Source: a bacterium (lineage in GTDB: Bacteria > SM23-81 > DAOVCL01). Taken from it: 41,369 nt of DNA. A model generated the notes under the pieces. It made no database searches. It was not told the origin of the DNA and was given only the letters and a program-made list of their open reading frames with translations. Below, in pieces: positions 30,190 through 39,171 of the stretch. Each line of letters starts with the position of its first letter. Within the stretch, counting starts at the first letter, position 1. The stretch is taken from NCBI GenBank assembly GCA_029932675.1, contig JAOZPP010000014.1:1-41369 (forward strand), given 5' to 3'. The position numbers and the translations under genes are program-made.

Positions 30190-32382
30190 ATGTTTGGCAT
30201 CATCCATTTAGGATTGACATTACATGGGGGGAGGATTTGGTTGGGGTTGGGCATTTTTTTGTTAACCGCCGGTTTGGCCTACTACTCCTATCGAACAACC
30301 AACCCCCCAGTATCCAGGGCGAAGAGGTTTTTCCTTATGGGATTACGCACCTTAGCCTTTTTTCTGCTCCTCCTCGCTCTCACTGAACCCGTCTTCTCCT
30401 TAGTGCGGAGATTTACCCGCCCCCCTCGGGTCGTCCTGTTAGTGGATACATCGAAGAGTATGTCCTTGGAGGAGGAGGGGAGGGGGAGGTTGGAAAGGGT
30501 AAAGGAGCTTTTGGATTCTGGATGGGGAAAGGAACTTACCCCCAACGGGGAGTTCTCTGCTTACCAGTTCTCCTCTCAAATCAAACCATTAACTCCTTCC
30601 GATAGCTTAATCGCCTCCGGGGAGGGGACTGCCATTGGGGATGCGCTCATCGAGGTAAAGAAGAGGCTCTCAGGAGAAAATTTAGTGGGGATGATCATCC
30701 TCACCGATGGACAGAACAACTTGGGACGAGATCCCCTGCAGGTGGCCAGAGGGTTAGGGGTTCGGCTCTACCCAGTTGGGGTGGGAAGTCCCTCCCCTCT
30801 TAAGGATCTGGCAATAACTGGGTACAGGACGAATGAGGTGGCTTACGTGGGGGCAAAGCTTCCTGTGGAGGCCACTATAAGAGGATCAGGCTTCTTCGGC
30901 CAGAAGGGATTACTCCTCCTTAAGGAAGGAGGGGTGATCTTAGATCGCAAAGAGTTTTCCCTGCCAAGTGAAGGGGGTGAGGTCAGGGTCACCCTTGACC
31001 TTATCCCGCAGAAGGAGGGGCTGCATAGATATACGCTTTCCCTTCCTCAAAAGGAAGGTGAGCTTACTGGGGAAAACAACCAAAGGCAGTTCTGGGTTCA
31101 GGTGTTAAAGAGCAAGATAAAAGTTCTTATCATCTCCGGTGGACCGAGTTGGGAGTTCTCCTTCCTGCGCCGAGCCTTAGAGGAAGATGAAAATGTAGAG
31201 CCCAAATTTTTTGTGGGCAAAAGGGATGGGTTCTATGAAGGAAGGCCTCCAACTACCATAGAGAGGTTAAGGGGATACGATCTGGTCATTCTTCAGAACT
31301 GCCCTCGCCGGTTACTAAAAGGGAGGACAGAAAGTTTATTGGTGGATTATGTAGAGGAGGGCGGAGCTCTTCTCATGACCGGTGGGGAGAGGTCATTCGG
31401 CAGAGGAGGCTATTCCTCTTCCCCCTTGGCCAAGATCCTCCCCCTCACCCTTTCCCCTAAGGAGGCAGTGATCAATAGGGACTTTTCTCCACTCCTTACC
31501 CTAAAGGGAAGAGCCCATCCGGTGATGGGATTGGAGGCTGATCCTAACCTAAATGAGCTCGCCTGGGCTGACCTTCCTCCCCTTCAGGGGGTTAACTTTG
31601 TGGCTGGAACATCTCCGCAAGCTGAGGTCTTGGCCATTCACCCCACCCTTAAGTTGGGAAGCCAACCCCTCCCAGTAATTGCAGTGAGGAGGTATGGTCA
31701 AGGCAAACTCATGGTTATCACCGGATTCCCCCTTTGGAGATGGGATTTCCTCGAATGGGGGGTTGGCAAGAGTAACAGCTATTACCTCAGGTTTTGGTCC
31801 AATGCTCTCAGGTGGTTGGTTACCAGGGAGGAGGCAAAGTTGGTGAAGATCACCCCCTCTCAAAAGATCTACAGGACCGGGGAGAGGATCGGCTTTTCGG
31901 CGAGGGTTTTCGATGAAAACTATCAGCCCCTGAGTAATGCAAGGGTCTCCTTGGAGGTGAGGCCTAAGAAGGGCAAGGGGGAGCCAATTGCCCTTACCCT
32001 TGCCCCAGGAGCAAAGGGAGGAAGGTATATCGGGACCCTGGGCATCCTTCCCCAAGGCGATTACCACTATTGGGGCAAGGCGAGTTTGGAGGGGGTAACC
32101 CTGGGCAAGGACGAGGGGGAATTTACAGTAAGCCGTTATAGCATCGAGTTTGAGGATACCAGGATGGATAGGGAGACCCTCTTAGAGTTGGCTCAGCTCA
32201 GCGGTGGGGAGTATTATGACCTTAAGGATGCCTCCGCGCTTCCCTCTCACCTCCCCTTGGCCAAGGAAGAGGTGAAGGTAGAGAGGGAAATAGAGCTTTG
32301 GAATAATCCCCTCCTTATGGCTTTCATAGTGGTGCTCCTGGCCGCGGAATGGACGATACGCAAGAGGAGCAGGATGCTTTAG
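30190..32382 (+). CDS. Membrane-anchored VWA-domain protein
   Basis: A 730-residue protein. Two N-terminal membrane segments (~14-35 and ~47-68) precede a von Willebrand A domain with the MIDAS residues VDTSKSMS (D86, S88, S90), GEGTAIGDAL and LTDGQNN. The middle contains a glutamine-amidotransferase-like region (KVLIISGGPSWEFSFLRRAL, GGALLMTGGERSFGRGGYS) and a beta-rich stretch. A final membrane segment (LLMAFIVVLLAAEWTI) ends in RKRSR. Such proteins are widespread in Bacteroidota, Planctomycetota and related lineages with no assigned function; most of this one should face the periplasm. The next gene's ATG follows its stop directly, so they form an operon. Confidence 0.85.
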   Translation: MFGIIHLGLTLHGGRIWLGLGIFLLTAGLAYYSYRTTNPPVSRAKRFFLMGLRTLAFFLLLLALTEPVFSLVRRFTRPPRVVLLVDTSKSMSLEEEGRGRLERVKELLDSGWGKELTPNGEFSAYQFSSQIKPLTPSDSLIASGEGTAIGDALIEVKKRLSGENLVGMIILTDGQNNLGRDPLQVARGLGVRLYPVGVGSPSPLKDLAITGYRTNEVAYVGAKLPVEATIRGSGFFGQKGLLLLKEGGVILDRKEFSLPSEGGEVRVTLDLIPQKEGLHRYTLSLPQKEGELTGENNQRQFWVQVLKSKIKVLIISGGPSWEFSFLRRALEEDENVEPKFFVGKRDGFYEGRPPTTIERLRGYDLVILQNCPRRLLKGRTESLLVDYVEEGGALLMTGGERSFGRGGYSSSPLAKILPLTLSPKEAVINRDFSPLLTLKGRAHPVMGLEADPNLNELAWADLPPLQGVNFVAGTSPQAEVLAIHPTLKLGSQPLPVIAVRRYGQGKLMVITGFPLWRWDFLEWGVGKSNSYYLRFWSNALRWLVTREEAKLVKITPSQKIYRTGERIGFSARVFDENYQPLSNARVSLEVRPKKGKGEPIALTLAPGAKGGRYIGTLGILPQGDYHYWGKASLEGVTLGKDEGEFTVSRYSIEFEDTRMDRETLLELAQLSGGEYYDLKDASALPSHLPLAKEEVKVEREIELWNNPLLMAFIVVLLAAEWTIRKRSRML

Positions 32383-34095
32383 ATGCTCAGGTGGCTTCTG
32401 CTCATCTCGATCATCCTTCCCTCTATGGCCAGGGCGCAGGGGGTGGTAATCAATGAAGTGCTGGCCGATCCGGGTCAGAGCGATGCTGACTGTGAATGGG
32501 TTGAGCTATTTAACCCTGGTTCTACAGAGGTGGACATCGAGGGTTGGAGATTTGGGGACAATCCCCTCTCTGACACCTCCCTCATCCTTCAGCCCGAGGG
32601 GTTCCTCCTTTTGGCGCGAGACCTTATCGATGATGATGGGGATGGGTTGAGCTTTGAATCGATTTGGGGTAACGGTAGTGGGGTATGGGGTGATGACAGC
32701 CTTTTGGAGGGCTATCCAGCCCTTAAGGTATCCATGGTCTTAAGGAATGAGGACGGCTCGGTGACCATTAGGAGCCCACAGGGGGTGGAGGAGACCTTTC
32801 ACTGGGACTATACCCAGAGGGACAGATCCTGGGAGAAGGTCAACCCCCTGGGAGGCGACGGGCCGGAGAACTGGAAGCTCTGCCAGGAGCTTTCCACCCC
32901 AGGAAGAAGAAACACTTGGACCCTCCCCCATTGGGATGCAGCCATCTTCGCCAGAGGGATAACCTTCTTCCCCTTCCCTCCTCAACCGGGAGCCGGGGTA
33001 GAGCTCAAGGGGTGGGTGTACAACTTAGGGGATCGGCAGATACTACCCTCCAGCCTGATAATCTATTTCTTTGAGGATTCTGACCTCGATTCGGTCATCG
33101 ACGAAGGGGAGGAGATAGAGCAGAGGGGGTTAGAGAAGCCAATTCCCCCTGGGGATTCCGCTGAGGTCTCCTGTCTGGGAGGGCCTTTTAGCGCGGGGAG
33201 CCATCTTATCTGCCTCTTGGTCCACTATCCCCAGGATGAGGATCTCAGCAATAACCTGGCCGGGAGGTTCTTGGGGGTTCCCTTTGTCCGTTCATCGGTA
33301 GTGATAAACGAGATAATGTATGACCCTGGGAAGGGGCCGGAGTGGGTGGAACTACTGAACAGAGGGGAGGGGGAGATAAACCTAAGGGGATGGATGATCG
33401 GAGATGAGGTGGGGATGAGCGCACCGCTATCTCCAGCCGGGGCCACCCTCCCGGAGGGGGGATTTGCCATAGTCACCTCAGATTCCTCGGCTTTCTCCTC
33501 CGTCTATCCCTGGGTGAGGGCTCCCATCTGGGGGGTTAAAGGTTTCCCCAGCCTAAACAACGATGGCGATGTGGTTAAGCTCGTCGATGTCGGAGACCAA
33601 CGGGTGGACAGCCTCTCCTACTCCTCTAAGTGGGGAGGGGATAAGGGAGTCTCCTTGGAGAGGATAAATCCTCAGCTTTCTTCCTCCGATTCGGCCAACT
33701 GGTCATCCTGTGTCGCCCCCCGGGGCTCTACCCCGGGAGAAGAGAACAGCATCTATGCCCCGATTCTACCCCCCAAAGGGAGCCTCTCCATCAGCCCCAA
33801 CCCCTTCTCTCCCGATGGGGATGGCCGGGATGAGCGGGCGATTATCTCCTATAGGCTGCCGATGGAGACAGCGCTTATCACCATTAGAGTTTATGACCTG
33901 CAAGGGAGGGTATTGGCTACTATTGCCGACCAGGAACCTACGGGATACAAAGGGGAGAAGGTCTGGGATGGAAGGGATAAACAGGGGAAGAGGCTTTCAA
34001 TTGGTTTTTATATCCTCTACTTAGAGGCTTTGAGCTCCTCCCGGGGTGTATTGGTTAACTTAAAGGCACCCTTGGTGATAGCAGGAAGGCTCTGA
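32383..34095 (+). CDS. Secreted lamin-tail (LTD) protein with FlgD-like C-terminal module
   Basis: A 570-residue exported protein with signal peptide LLLISIILPSMARA then Q. Two lamin-tail domains are visible: GVVINEVLADPGQSDADCEW then VELFNP (~20-150), and SVVINEIMYDPGKGPEWVEL (~308-420). A CARDB-like spacer sits between them. The C-terminal SISPNPFSPDGDGRDER and DLQGRVLATI then WDGRDKQGKRLSIGFY form a FlgD Ig-like module, typical of sorted surface proteins in FCB-group bacteria. The function may be surface binding; no enzyme domain is seen. The ATG abuts the VWA stop with no clear ribosome site, so translation is probably coupled. Confidence 0.82.
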   Translation: MLRWLLLISIILPSMARAQGVVINEVLADPGQSDADCEWVELFNPGSTEVDIEGWRFGDNPLSDTSLILQPEGFLLLARDLIDDDGDGLSFESIWGNGSGVWGDDSLLEGYPALKVSMVLRNEDGSVTIRSPQGVEETFHWDYTQRDRSWEKVNPLGGDGPENWKLCQELSTPGRRNTWTLPHWDAAIFARGITFFPFPPQPGAGVELKGWVYNLGDRQILPSSLIIYFFEDSDLDSVIDEGEEIEQRGLEKPIPPGDSAEVSCLGGPFSAGSHLICLLVHYPQDEDLSNNLAGRFLGVPFVRSSVVINEIMYDPGKGPEWVELLNRGEGEINLRGWMIGDEVGMSAPLSPAGATLPEGGFAIVTSDSSAFSSVYPWVRAPIWGVKGFPSLNNDGDVVKLVDVGDQRVDSLSYSSKWGGDKGVSLERINPQLSSSDSANWSSCVAPRGSTPGEENSIYAPILPPKGSLSISPNPFSPDGDGRDERAIISYRLPMETALITIRVYDLQGRVLATIADQEPTGYKGEKVWDGRDKQGKRLSIGFYILYLEALSSSRGVLVNLKAPLVIAGRL

Positions 34096-34149
34096 TAATC
34101 CCAGACAACTGACTGAACTGATGGGAAGATTGGAGGATTTTAGAAGGCG

Positions 34150-35295
34150 ATGAAGAAAGAGCAGAGACTTTATACTCCTGGGCCGACTCAGATACCGCCG
34201 CGGATCCTGCGGGCCATCTCCCGGCCCCTCATCCATCATCGCTCAGATGAGTTTAAGGATCTGTTCCATGAAGTGAGGGAGAGATTGAAGTATCCCTTTC
34301 AAACCCAAAACGAAATCCTGATCCTCACCTCATCTGGGACGGGAGCTATGGAGGCAGCCATCTCCAACCTCTTCTCCCCGGGGGAGAGGGTGCTGGTGAT
34401 TGAGGGGGGGAAGTTTGGCCGCAGGTGGACGGGGATCTCCCAGGCCTTTGGTCTGGAGGTGGTGAAGTTCCCAGTGAACTTAGGAGAGGTTGCCGATCCA
34501 GAAGCGGTGGACAGAGCAGTCGCCCAAGATGGGAAGATAAGAGGGATATTAACCACCCTTTGCGAGACATCTACCGGGACCGTGGAGGATATTCAGGGTT
34601 TAGGCAGGGTACTAAGAGGCTCTGCTATCCTTTTTATCGTGGATGCGGTCAGTGGCCTGGCAGTTGACGAACTACGGCCCGATGATTGGGGGGTGGACGT
34701 GGTGGTCTCCGCCTCCCAGAAGGGGCTGATGCTCCCCCCGGGTTTGGCCTTTCTCTCCCTCAGTCCCCGTGCCTGGGAGAGGGTAGAGAAGTCTTCCTCC
34801 CCCAGATACTATTGGGATCTGAGGGAATATAGGGAATTTGGGGAGAGGAAGCTTACCCCTTATACCCCCGCTATTTCCCTTCTCTTTGGCCTCAAGGAGG
34901 TTCTGGCGCTTATTGAGGAGGAGGGGATCGAGGGGGTTTGGGCCAGGCACAGAAGGCTTGCCCAGGCGACGAGGAAGGGGATGGAGGCCCTTGGGCTGGA
35001 GCTATTTCCCCAGCGCCCCTCCAATGGGCTTACCGTGGTGAGGATCCCCTCTGGCTTAGATGGGGAGAAATTGCTTGGGACCCTCAGGACTGACTTTGGA
35101 GTCCTCCTCGCCCACGGTCAGGAGGAGCTTAAGGGAAGGATATTCCGATTGGCCCATATGGGGTGGGTAGCAGAAGGTGACATCCTCAGGGTAATTGGTG
35201 CTCTGGAGCTGGCTTTAAGGAAACTTGGCCTTCAGGTGGCGGTGGGGGAGGGAACGGGAGCAGCGATGGATCTGCTTATGGGGGTGAACCGATGA
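34150..35295 (+). CDS. Class V aminotransferase, probable phosphoserine/alanine-glyoxylate type
   Basis: A 381-residue PLP enzyme. It has YTPGPTQIPPRIL, ILTSSGTGAMEAAISNLFSP, FIVDAVSGLAVDEL and the PLP lysine in VVVSASQKGLMLPPG (K191). The family covers alanine-glyoxylate, serine-pyruvate and, in several archaea and thermophiles, the phosphoserine aminotransferase used for serine synthesis. Overlap by ATGA with serA (35292-35295) makes the last role the most likely: 3-phosphohydroxypyruvate plus glutamate to phosphoserine. A serine phosphatase gene is not in the window. A conventional SerC is also absent here. Confidence 0.88.
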   Translation: MKKEQRLYTPGPTQIPPRILRAISRPLIHHRSDEFKDLFHEVRERLKYPFQTQNEILILTSSGTGAMEAAISNLFSPGERVLVIEGGKFGRRWTGISQAFGLEVVKFPVNLGEVADPEAVDRAVAQDGKIRGILTTLCETSTGTVEDIQGLGRVLRGSAILFIVDAVSGLAVDELRPDDWGVDVVVSASQKGLMLPPGLAFLSLSPRAWERVEKSSSPRYYWDLREYREFGERKLTPYTPAISLLFGLKEVLALIEEEGIEGVWARHRRLAQATRKGMEALGLELFPQRPSNGLTVVRIPSGLDGEKLLGTLRTDFGVLLAHGQEELKGRIFRLAHMGWVAEGDILRVIGALELALRKLGLQVAVGEGTGAAMDLLMGVNR

Positions 35296-36869
35296 GGGTG
35301 TTGGTTGCCGAGCCGATCTCCCAGGAGGGGTTGACCAAGCTCCAGGCAGAGCTGGAGACGGATATTAGGTATGGGCTCTCACGCCAGGAGCTTCTCAGGG
35401 TAATCGGCCACTATACCGGCCTTATAGTCAGGGGTCACATCCGAGTAGATGATGAGCTCCTGGGGAGAGGTAAGAGGTTAAAGGTGGTGGGAAGGGCGGG
35501 GACCGGGGTGGACAACATCGATGTAGAGGCAGCCACCAGGAGGGGGATACTGGTGGTGAATGCGCCGGAGAGCAACACCGTCTCCGCTGCCGAACACACA
35601 ATGGCCCTCCTCTTGGGTCAGATGAGGAATCTCCCGCTGGCCACCGCTCTGGTGAGAAAGGGTAGATGGAAGGAGGCCCGCATCCGGGGAGTTGAGGTTT
35701 TGGGGAAGACCCTGGGTATCATTGGGCTGGGGAGAATTGGCTCTCTGGTCTCTCAGATGGCCCAGGGGATGGGGATGAGGGTGGTGGCCTATGACCCTTA
35801 TATCCCTTTGGAGAGGTTTGAGAGGTTTGGGGCAGAGAGGATGGCTACCTTAGAGGAACTGCTGCACTGTTCTGACTTTATCACCGTGCATACCCCCAAA
35901 AACGAGGAGACCTATGGGATGATTGGAAAGAGGGAATTTCAACTGATGAAGGATGGGGTAAGGGTGGTGAACTGCGCTCGTGGCGGAATAATCAATGAGG
36001 AAGCCCTTTACCAGGCCCTCAAATCCGGAAAGGTGAAGAGCGCTGCCCTGGATGTCTTTGACCAGGAACCCTGTCGGGAGAATCCCCTATTTGAGCTTGA
36101 CTCCGTGGCCTTCACCCCTCACTTGGGGGCGATGACCGTAGAGGCCCAGAGGAAAGTGGGGAAGGCTATTGCCGAGGAGATGATCAGGGCAATGAAGGGA
36201 GAGCTGGTCAGGTATGCGGTTAATCTCCCCTCGGTAAAGCCTAAGCTCCTCCCCCATATCAGTCCCTATATCTCACTGGCCGAGAGGATGGGTTCCCTCT
36301 ATACCCAGCTCTTCAGGCCCCAGATGGGGGAGGTCGAGATCCAGTATAGAGGGGAGATCACCGATTACAACCTGCAATTGGTAACCACAGGCTTCTTGAA
36401 GGGGCTTTTGAACCCGATCTTAGAGGAGAAGGTCAATTTGGTCAATGCCTCCCTGGTGGCCGAGGAGAGGGGTATCAAGGTGAAGGAGACCAGGATGAGG
36501 CAGAGCGATGATAAGGGCAGTTTGCTCACTCTTCAAGGGAAGGAGGGAAAGGTCTCTGGCACTGTCTATGGCAAGAAGGATCTACGCATCACGGGTATTG
36601 ATGGTTTCCAGGTAGATTTCGTCCCCTCTGGCCACATCCTCATCGACTACCACAGCCTTCCCCACACCACCACCCCAGGGATTATCGGCCAGATAGGGAT
36701 GGTCCTGGGCAGGGCAGGGGTAAACATCAAGAAGATCCAGGTAGAGGGGGACCCTCAGAGGGAGATGGCCATGATGGTTTTAAACATCGATAACCTTCTC
36801 CCTCCTGAGGCGAAGGAGGAGCTACTAAAGATAGAGGGCCTTTTGGAGGTGAGGCCAATCAAACTTTAG
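35292..36869 (+). CDS. serA: D-3-phosphoglycerate dehydrogenase
   Basis: A 525-residue enzyme, the long SerA type. The NAD site is [16 protein letters not shown] (145-160), followed by [15 protein letters not shown] and [14 protein letters not shown] with the catalytic Arg. The catalytic His lies in [12 protein letters not shown], where the usual HLGAST Ser is Met. An intervening domain and a C-terminal ACT domain ([20 protein letters not shown], then NIKKIQ) allow serine feedback inhibition. It catalyses the first committed step of serine synthesis. It is translationally coupled to the aminotransferase, and the following trpB2 uses serine. Confidence 0.94.
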   Translation: MRVLVAEPISQEGLTKLQAELETDIRYGLSRQELLRVIGHYTGLIVRGHIRVDDELLGRGKRLKVVGRAGTGVDNIDVEAATRRGILVVNAPESNTVSAAEHTMALLLGQMRNLPLATALVRKGRWKEARIRGVEVLGKTLGIIGLGRIGSLVSQMAQGMGMRVVAYDPYIPLERFERFGAERMATLEELLHCSDFITVHTPKNEETYGMIGKREFQLMKDGVRVVNCARGGIINEEALYQALKSGKVKSAALDVFDQEPCRENPLFELDSVAFTPHLGAMTVEAQRKVGKAIAEEMIRAMKGELVRYAVNLPSVKPKLLPHISPYISLAERMGSLYTQLFRPQMGEVEIQYRGEITDYNLQLVTTGFLKGLLNPILEEKVNLVNASLVAEERGIKVKETRMRQSDDKGSLLTLQGKEGKVSGTVYGKKDLRITGIDGFQVDFVPSGHILIDYHSLPHTTTPGIIGQIGMVLGRAGVNIKKIQVEGDPQREMAMMVLNIDNLLPPEAKEELLKIEGLLEVRPIKL

Positions 36870-36975
36870 CCGATTTTTAGACGGGATTGGCAGGAGAATA
36901 AAGATAAAAAAACATGTAAATCCCATTCATCCTGTTTACTGTAAGCGGTCAGTTTCAGTTAGAGAGGAGGACTTT

Positions 36976-38322
36976 GTGGAGAGCAAGAAGATATTTTTAG
37001 ATGAAGGGGAGCTTCCCAGGAGCTGGTATAACATACAGGCCGATCTCCCCCGGCCTTTGGAGCCCCCCTTGAACCCCAAGACAGGTAAGCCCATAGGTCC
37101 TGAGGATTTGGCGCCCATCTTTCCCCAGGAGCTTATCAGGCAGGAGGTTTCCACCGAGAGATGGATCGAGATCCCGGAAACCGTCTCAGATGTGTACAGG
37201 ATTTGGCGGCCCACCCCCCTACACCGGGCCAGGAGGCTGGAGAAAGCCCTGGGAACTCCGGCCAGGATCTACTATAAAAACGAGTCGGTGAGCCCTCCGG
37301 GGTCTCATAAGCCCAACACCGCAGTGGCCCAGGCCTACTATAATAAAAAAGAGGGAGTGAAGAGGCTGGTCACCGAGACCGGGGCTGGACAATGGGGCTC
37401 TGCCTTAGCCTTTGCCACCAATCTCTTCGGTCTGGAGTGTCAGGTGTATATGGTGAAGATCAGCTATGAGCAGAAGCCCTACCGCAAATCCCTGATGCAG
37501 GTCTGGGGGGCGGATGTGGTGGCCTCCCCCAGCTCACGGACTCAAGCGGGAAGGGAGATATTAGAGAAGGACCCCAGCTCCCTGGGCAGCTTGGGGATTG
37601 CCATCAGCGAGGCGGTGGAAGATGCCGCCACCCATGAGGATACAAAATACTGCTTGGGCAGCGTCCTCAACCATGTCCTCCTCCATCAGACCATAGTGGG
37701 TTTGGAGGCAAAACTGCAGATGGAAAAGCTGGGGGAATACCCTGATCTCCTTATCGGCTGTGTGGGAGGGGGCAGCAACTTCTCTGGTTTTGCCTTCCCC
37801 TTCGTCAGAGATAAACTTACCGGCGAGAAGCCAGACCTGAGGGTTATTGCCGTCGAGCCCACCGCCTGTCCAACCTTGACCAAGGGTCCTTACAGGTATG
37901 ACTTCGGGGACACTGCGGAGCTTACCCCGCTTCTGAAGATGTTCACCTTGGGCCATAGCTTCGTTCCCCCAGGCATCCATGCTGGAGGGCTGCGCTACCA
38001 TGGGGATGCCCCTCTGCTCTGCCTCTTGGTCGATCAAAAGCTTATCGAGGCCAGGGCCTACCCCCAGAATTCTGTCTTCGAATCGGCTCTCCTCTTCGCC
38101 CGCACAGAGGGGGTCGTCCCCGCGCCGGAGACGGCCCATGCCATCAAGGCCGTGGTGGATGAGGCCCGCAGGTGCAAGGAGGAGGTCATAGTCTTCAACT
38201 ACAGCGGCCATGGCCACTTTGACTTAGCCGCCTATGATGCCTACTTGGGAGGTAGGCTCCAGGACTTCGCCTACCCCCAGGAGGAGATCGAAAAGGCCCT
38301 CTCCACCCTGCCGCAGATGTAG
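36976..38322 (+). CDS. trpB2: Tryptophan synthase beta chain, TrpB2 type
   Basis: A 448-residue PLP enzyme. The PLP lysine is in [20 protein letters not shown] (K112). Other landmarks are [29 protein letters not shown] for phosphate binding and [14 protein letters not shown]. The long N-terminal extension and these motifs define TrpB2, which condenses indole with L-serine without a standard TrpA partner and may salvage indole. The start is GTG 36976 with GGAGG (36966-36970). No trpA or other trp gene is near. The 106-bp gap before it carries AT-rich repetitive sequence (AATCCCATTCATCCTGTTTA), so it may have its own promoter. Confidence 0.92.
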   Translation: MESKKIFLDEGELPRSWYNIQADLPRPLEPPLNPKTGKPIGPEDLAPIFPQELIRQEVSTERWIEIPETVSDVYRIWRPTPLHRARRLEKALGTPARIYYKNESVSPPGSHKPNTAVAQAYYNKKEGVKRLVTETGAGQWGSALAFATNLFGLECQVYMVKISYEQKPYRKSLMQVWGADVVASPSSRTQAGREILEKDPSSLGSLGIAISEAVEDAATHEDTKYCLGSVLNHVLLHQTIVGLEAKLQMEKLGEYPDLLIGCVGGGSNFSGFAFPFVRDKLTGEKPDLRVIAVEPTACPTLTKGPYRYDFGDTAELTPLLKMFTLGHSFVPPGIHAGGLRYHGDAPLLCLLVDQKLIEARAYPQNSVFESALLFARTEGVVPAPETAHAIKAVVDEARRCKEEVIVFNYSGHGHFDLAAYDAYLGGRLQDFAYPQEEIEKALSTLPQM

Positions 38323-38418
38323 GGGTAGAATGTTTCTGCCGCACTTTAGTGCAGGGTTACTATGGAGTGCTGTAACAGGAGCTCCCTAGCAGTCCAAAAG
38401 GGCTTAAGCCCCAGGAAC

Positions 38419-38441
38419 CCTCAGCTAAAGCTGGGTAGAAA
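38419..38441 (+). repeat. 23-bp dispersed repeat, copy 2
   Basis: It matches 20118-20140 at 22 of 23 positions. The perfect core dyad CAGCT-AA-AGCTG is at 38422-38433. Confidence 0.55.
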
Positions 38442-38488
38442 CGTGAAGGCAATTAAGAATTGAGAATTAAGAATTAAGTTTTACTGAG

Positions 38489-38512
38489 CCGTCAGAACCC
38501 CGATTCTGACGG
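38489..38512. repeat. Perfect 9-bp-stem hairpin
   Basis: CCGTCAGAA (38489-38497) pairs with TTCTGACGG (38504-38512) around a 6-base loop. There is no T-tract, so terminator activity is uncertain. Confidence 0.6.
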
Positions 38513-38665
38513 CAGAAGAAGAGAAAGCGAAAAGGAGTCTTCAAGAGAGCCAGAAGCTTTTTAAAGAGCTGGGGGTGAAGGGATAGTAATCGGTTGTCAG
38601 CAGTCAGTTGTCGGTTGCCAGTTGTCAGGGAGTTACTCTGATCCCCTTGAATTGTTGAATGTGCT

Positions 38666-38684
38666 GTCAGGGCTCTGCCCTGAC
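38666..38684. repeat. Perfect 8-bp-stem hairpin
   Basis: GTCAGGGC (38666-38673) pairs with GCCCTGAC (38677-38684) across a 3-base loop. The outer bases share the GTCAG/CTGAC theme of the previous hairpin. Confidence 0.6.
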
Positions 38685-38762
38685 GGAGTATGCCGGTGAA
38701 CCCAAAGGTTTGCTTCTATGCGGTTATCCATAATATTTCCCTCCCGGCAAATTACGCAAACT

Positions 38763-39112
38763 CTAGCGAAGCTTCGAATGGAGAATTAAGAATGAAAAAG
38801 ACCTGCAGCCAAGGAACCTGGGTCTAAGCTCATAGTTCCCCTCTTATCCTGAATTATTCATAAATCACTGCTATTCATTCTCAACGCCGTGGCTACTTCC
38901 TGTAGGGACTCCGCCTTAGAAAGGGGCGGACAGACCTGAAGGTCTGTCCCTACAGGTGATAAGAAAACCTCTGAATTACAAACTCGTTAGCAGTTTATGA
39001 ACAATCCGGGCTCCCCCCTGAAACTTGACACAAATTCCTGAACCCCTGGCCAGCCAAGGGGCAGGCCTGTTAGGAACAGGTTTTAAGAAGTTGTCCTATG
39101 AAGCTTCGCTAG
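38763..39112. repeat. Inverted-repeat pair framing 350 bp
   Basis: CTAGCGAAGCTTC (38763-38775) is the exact reverse complement of GAAGCTTCGCTAG (39100-39112). The framed segment holds the nested palindrome at 38899-38956 and no ORF. It could be a small non-autonomous element; no target duplication was confirmed. Confidence 0.5.
38899..38956. repeat. Nested palindrome with 11-bp terminal inverted repeats (MITE/REP-like)
   Basis: The outer arms CCTGTAGGGAC (38899-38909) and GTCCCTACAGG (38946-38956) are perfect reverse complements. Two competing inner stems exist: TCCGCC/GGCGGA (38910-38915/38925-38930) and GGACAGACCT/AGGTCTGTCC (38928-38937/38940-38949). It is 58 bp long. Confidence 0.65.
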
Positions 39113-39171
39113 TTTAGAATAAATAGGGTTAGGTTGCTGCAAATCCAAAAGCTACAGAAGAGGAGAGCAAG

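Larger units (their letters stand above)
38323..39171. other. 850-bp gene-free, hairpin-rich repeat region
   Basis: No gene is recognisable. It holds a 23-bp dispersed repeat (38419-38441), AATT(A/G)AG heptads (38451-38478), a CGGTTGTCAG-type imperfect tandem (38591-38630), hairpins at 38489-38512, 38666-38684 and 38899-38956, and a far-spaced inverted repeat (38763-38775 / 39100-39112). It separates trpB2 from the STAND-TPR unit. Confidence 0.6.

Noticed and set aside
31549-32067. 172-codon open frame on the - strand
   Set aside because: It is antisense to the VWA gene, with no recognisable protein pattern.
37561-38217. Long open frame of 218 codons on the - strand
   Set aside because: It lies fully inside trpB2, has no domain or ribosome site, and arises from GC-rich codon bias of the true gene.
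38591-38630. CGGTTGTCAG-type tandem as a CRISPR array
   Set aside because: Units are short, degenerate and without spacers, and no cas gene is present.
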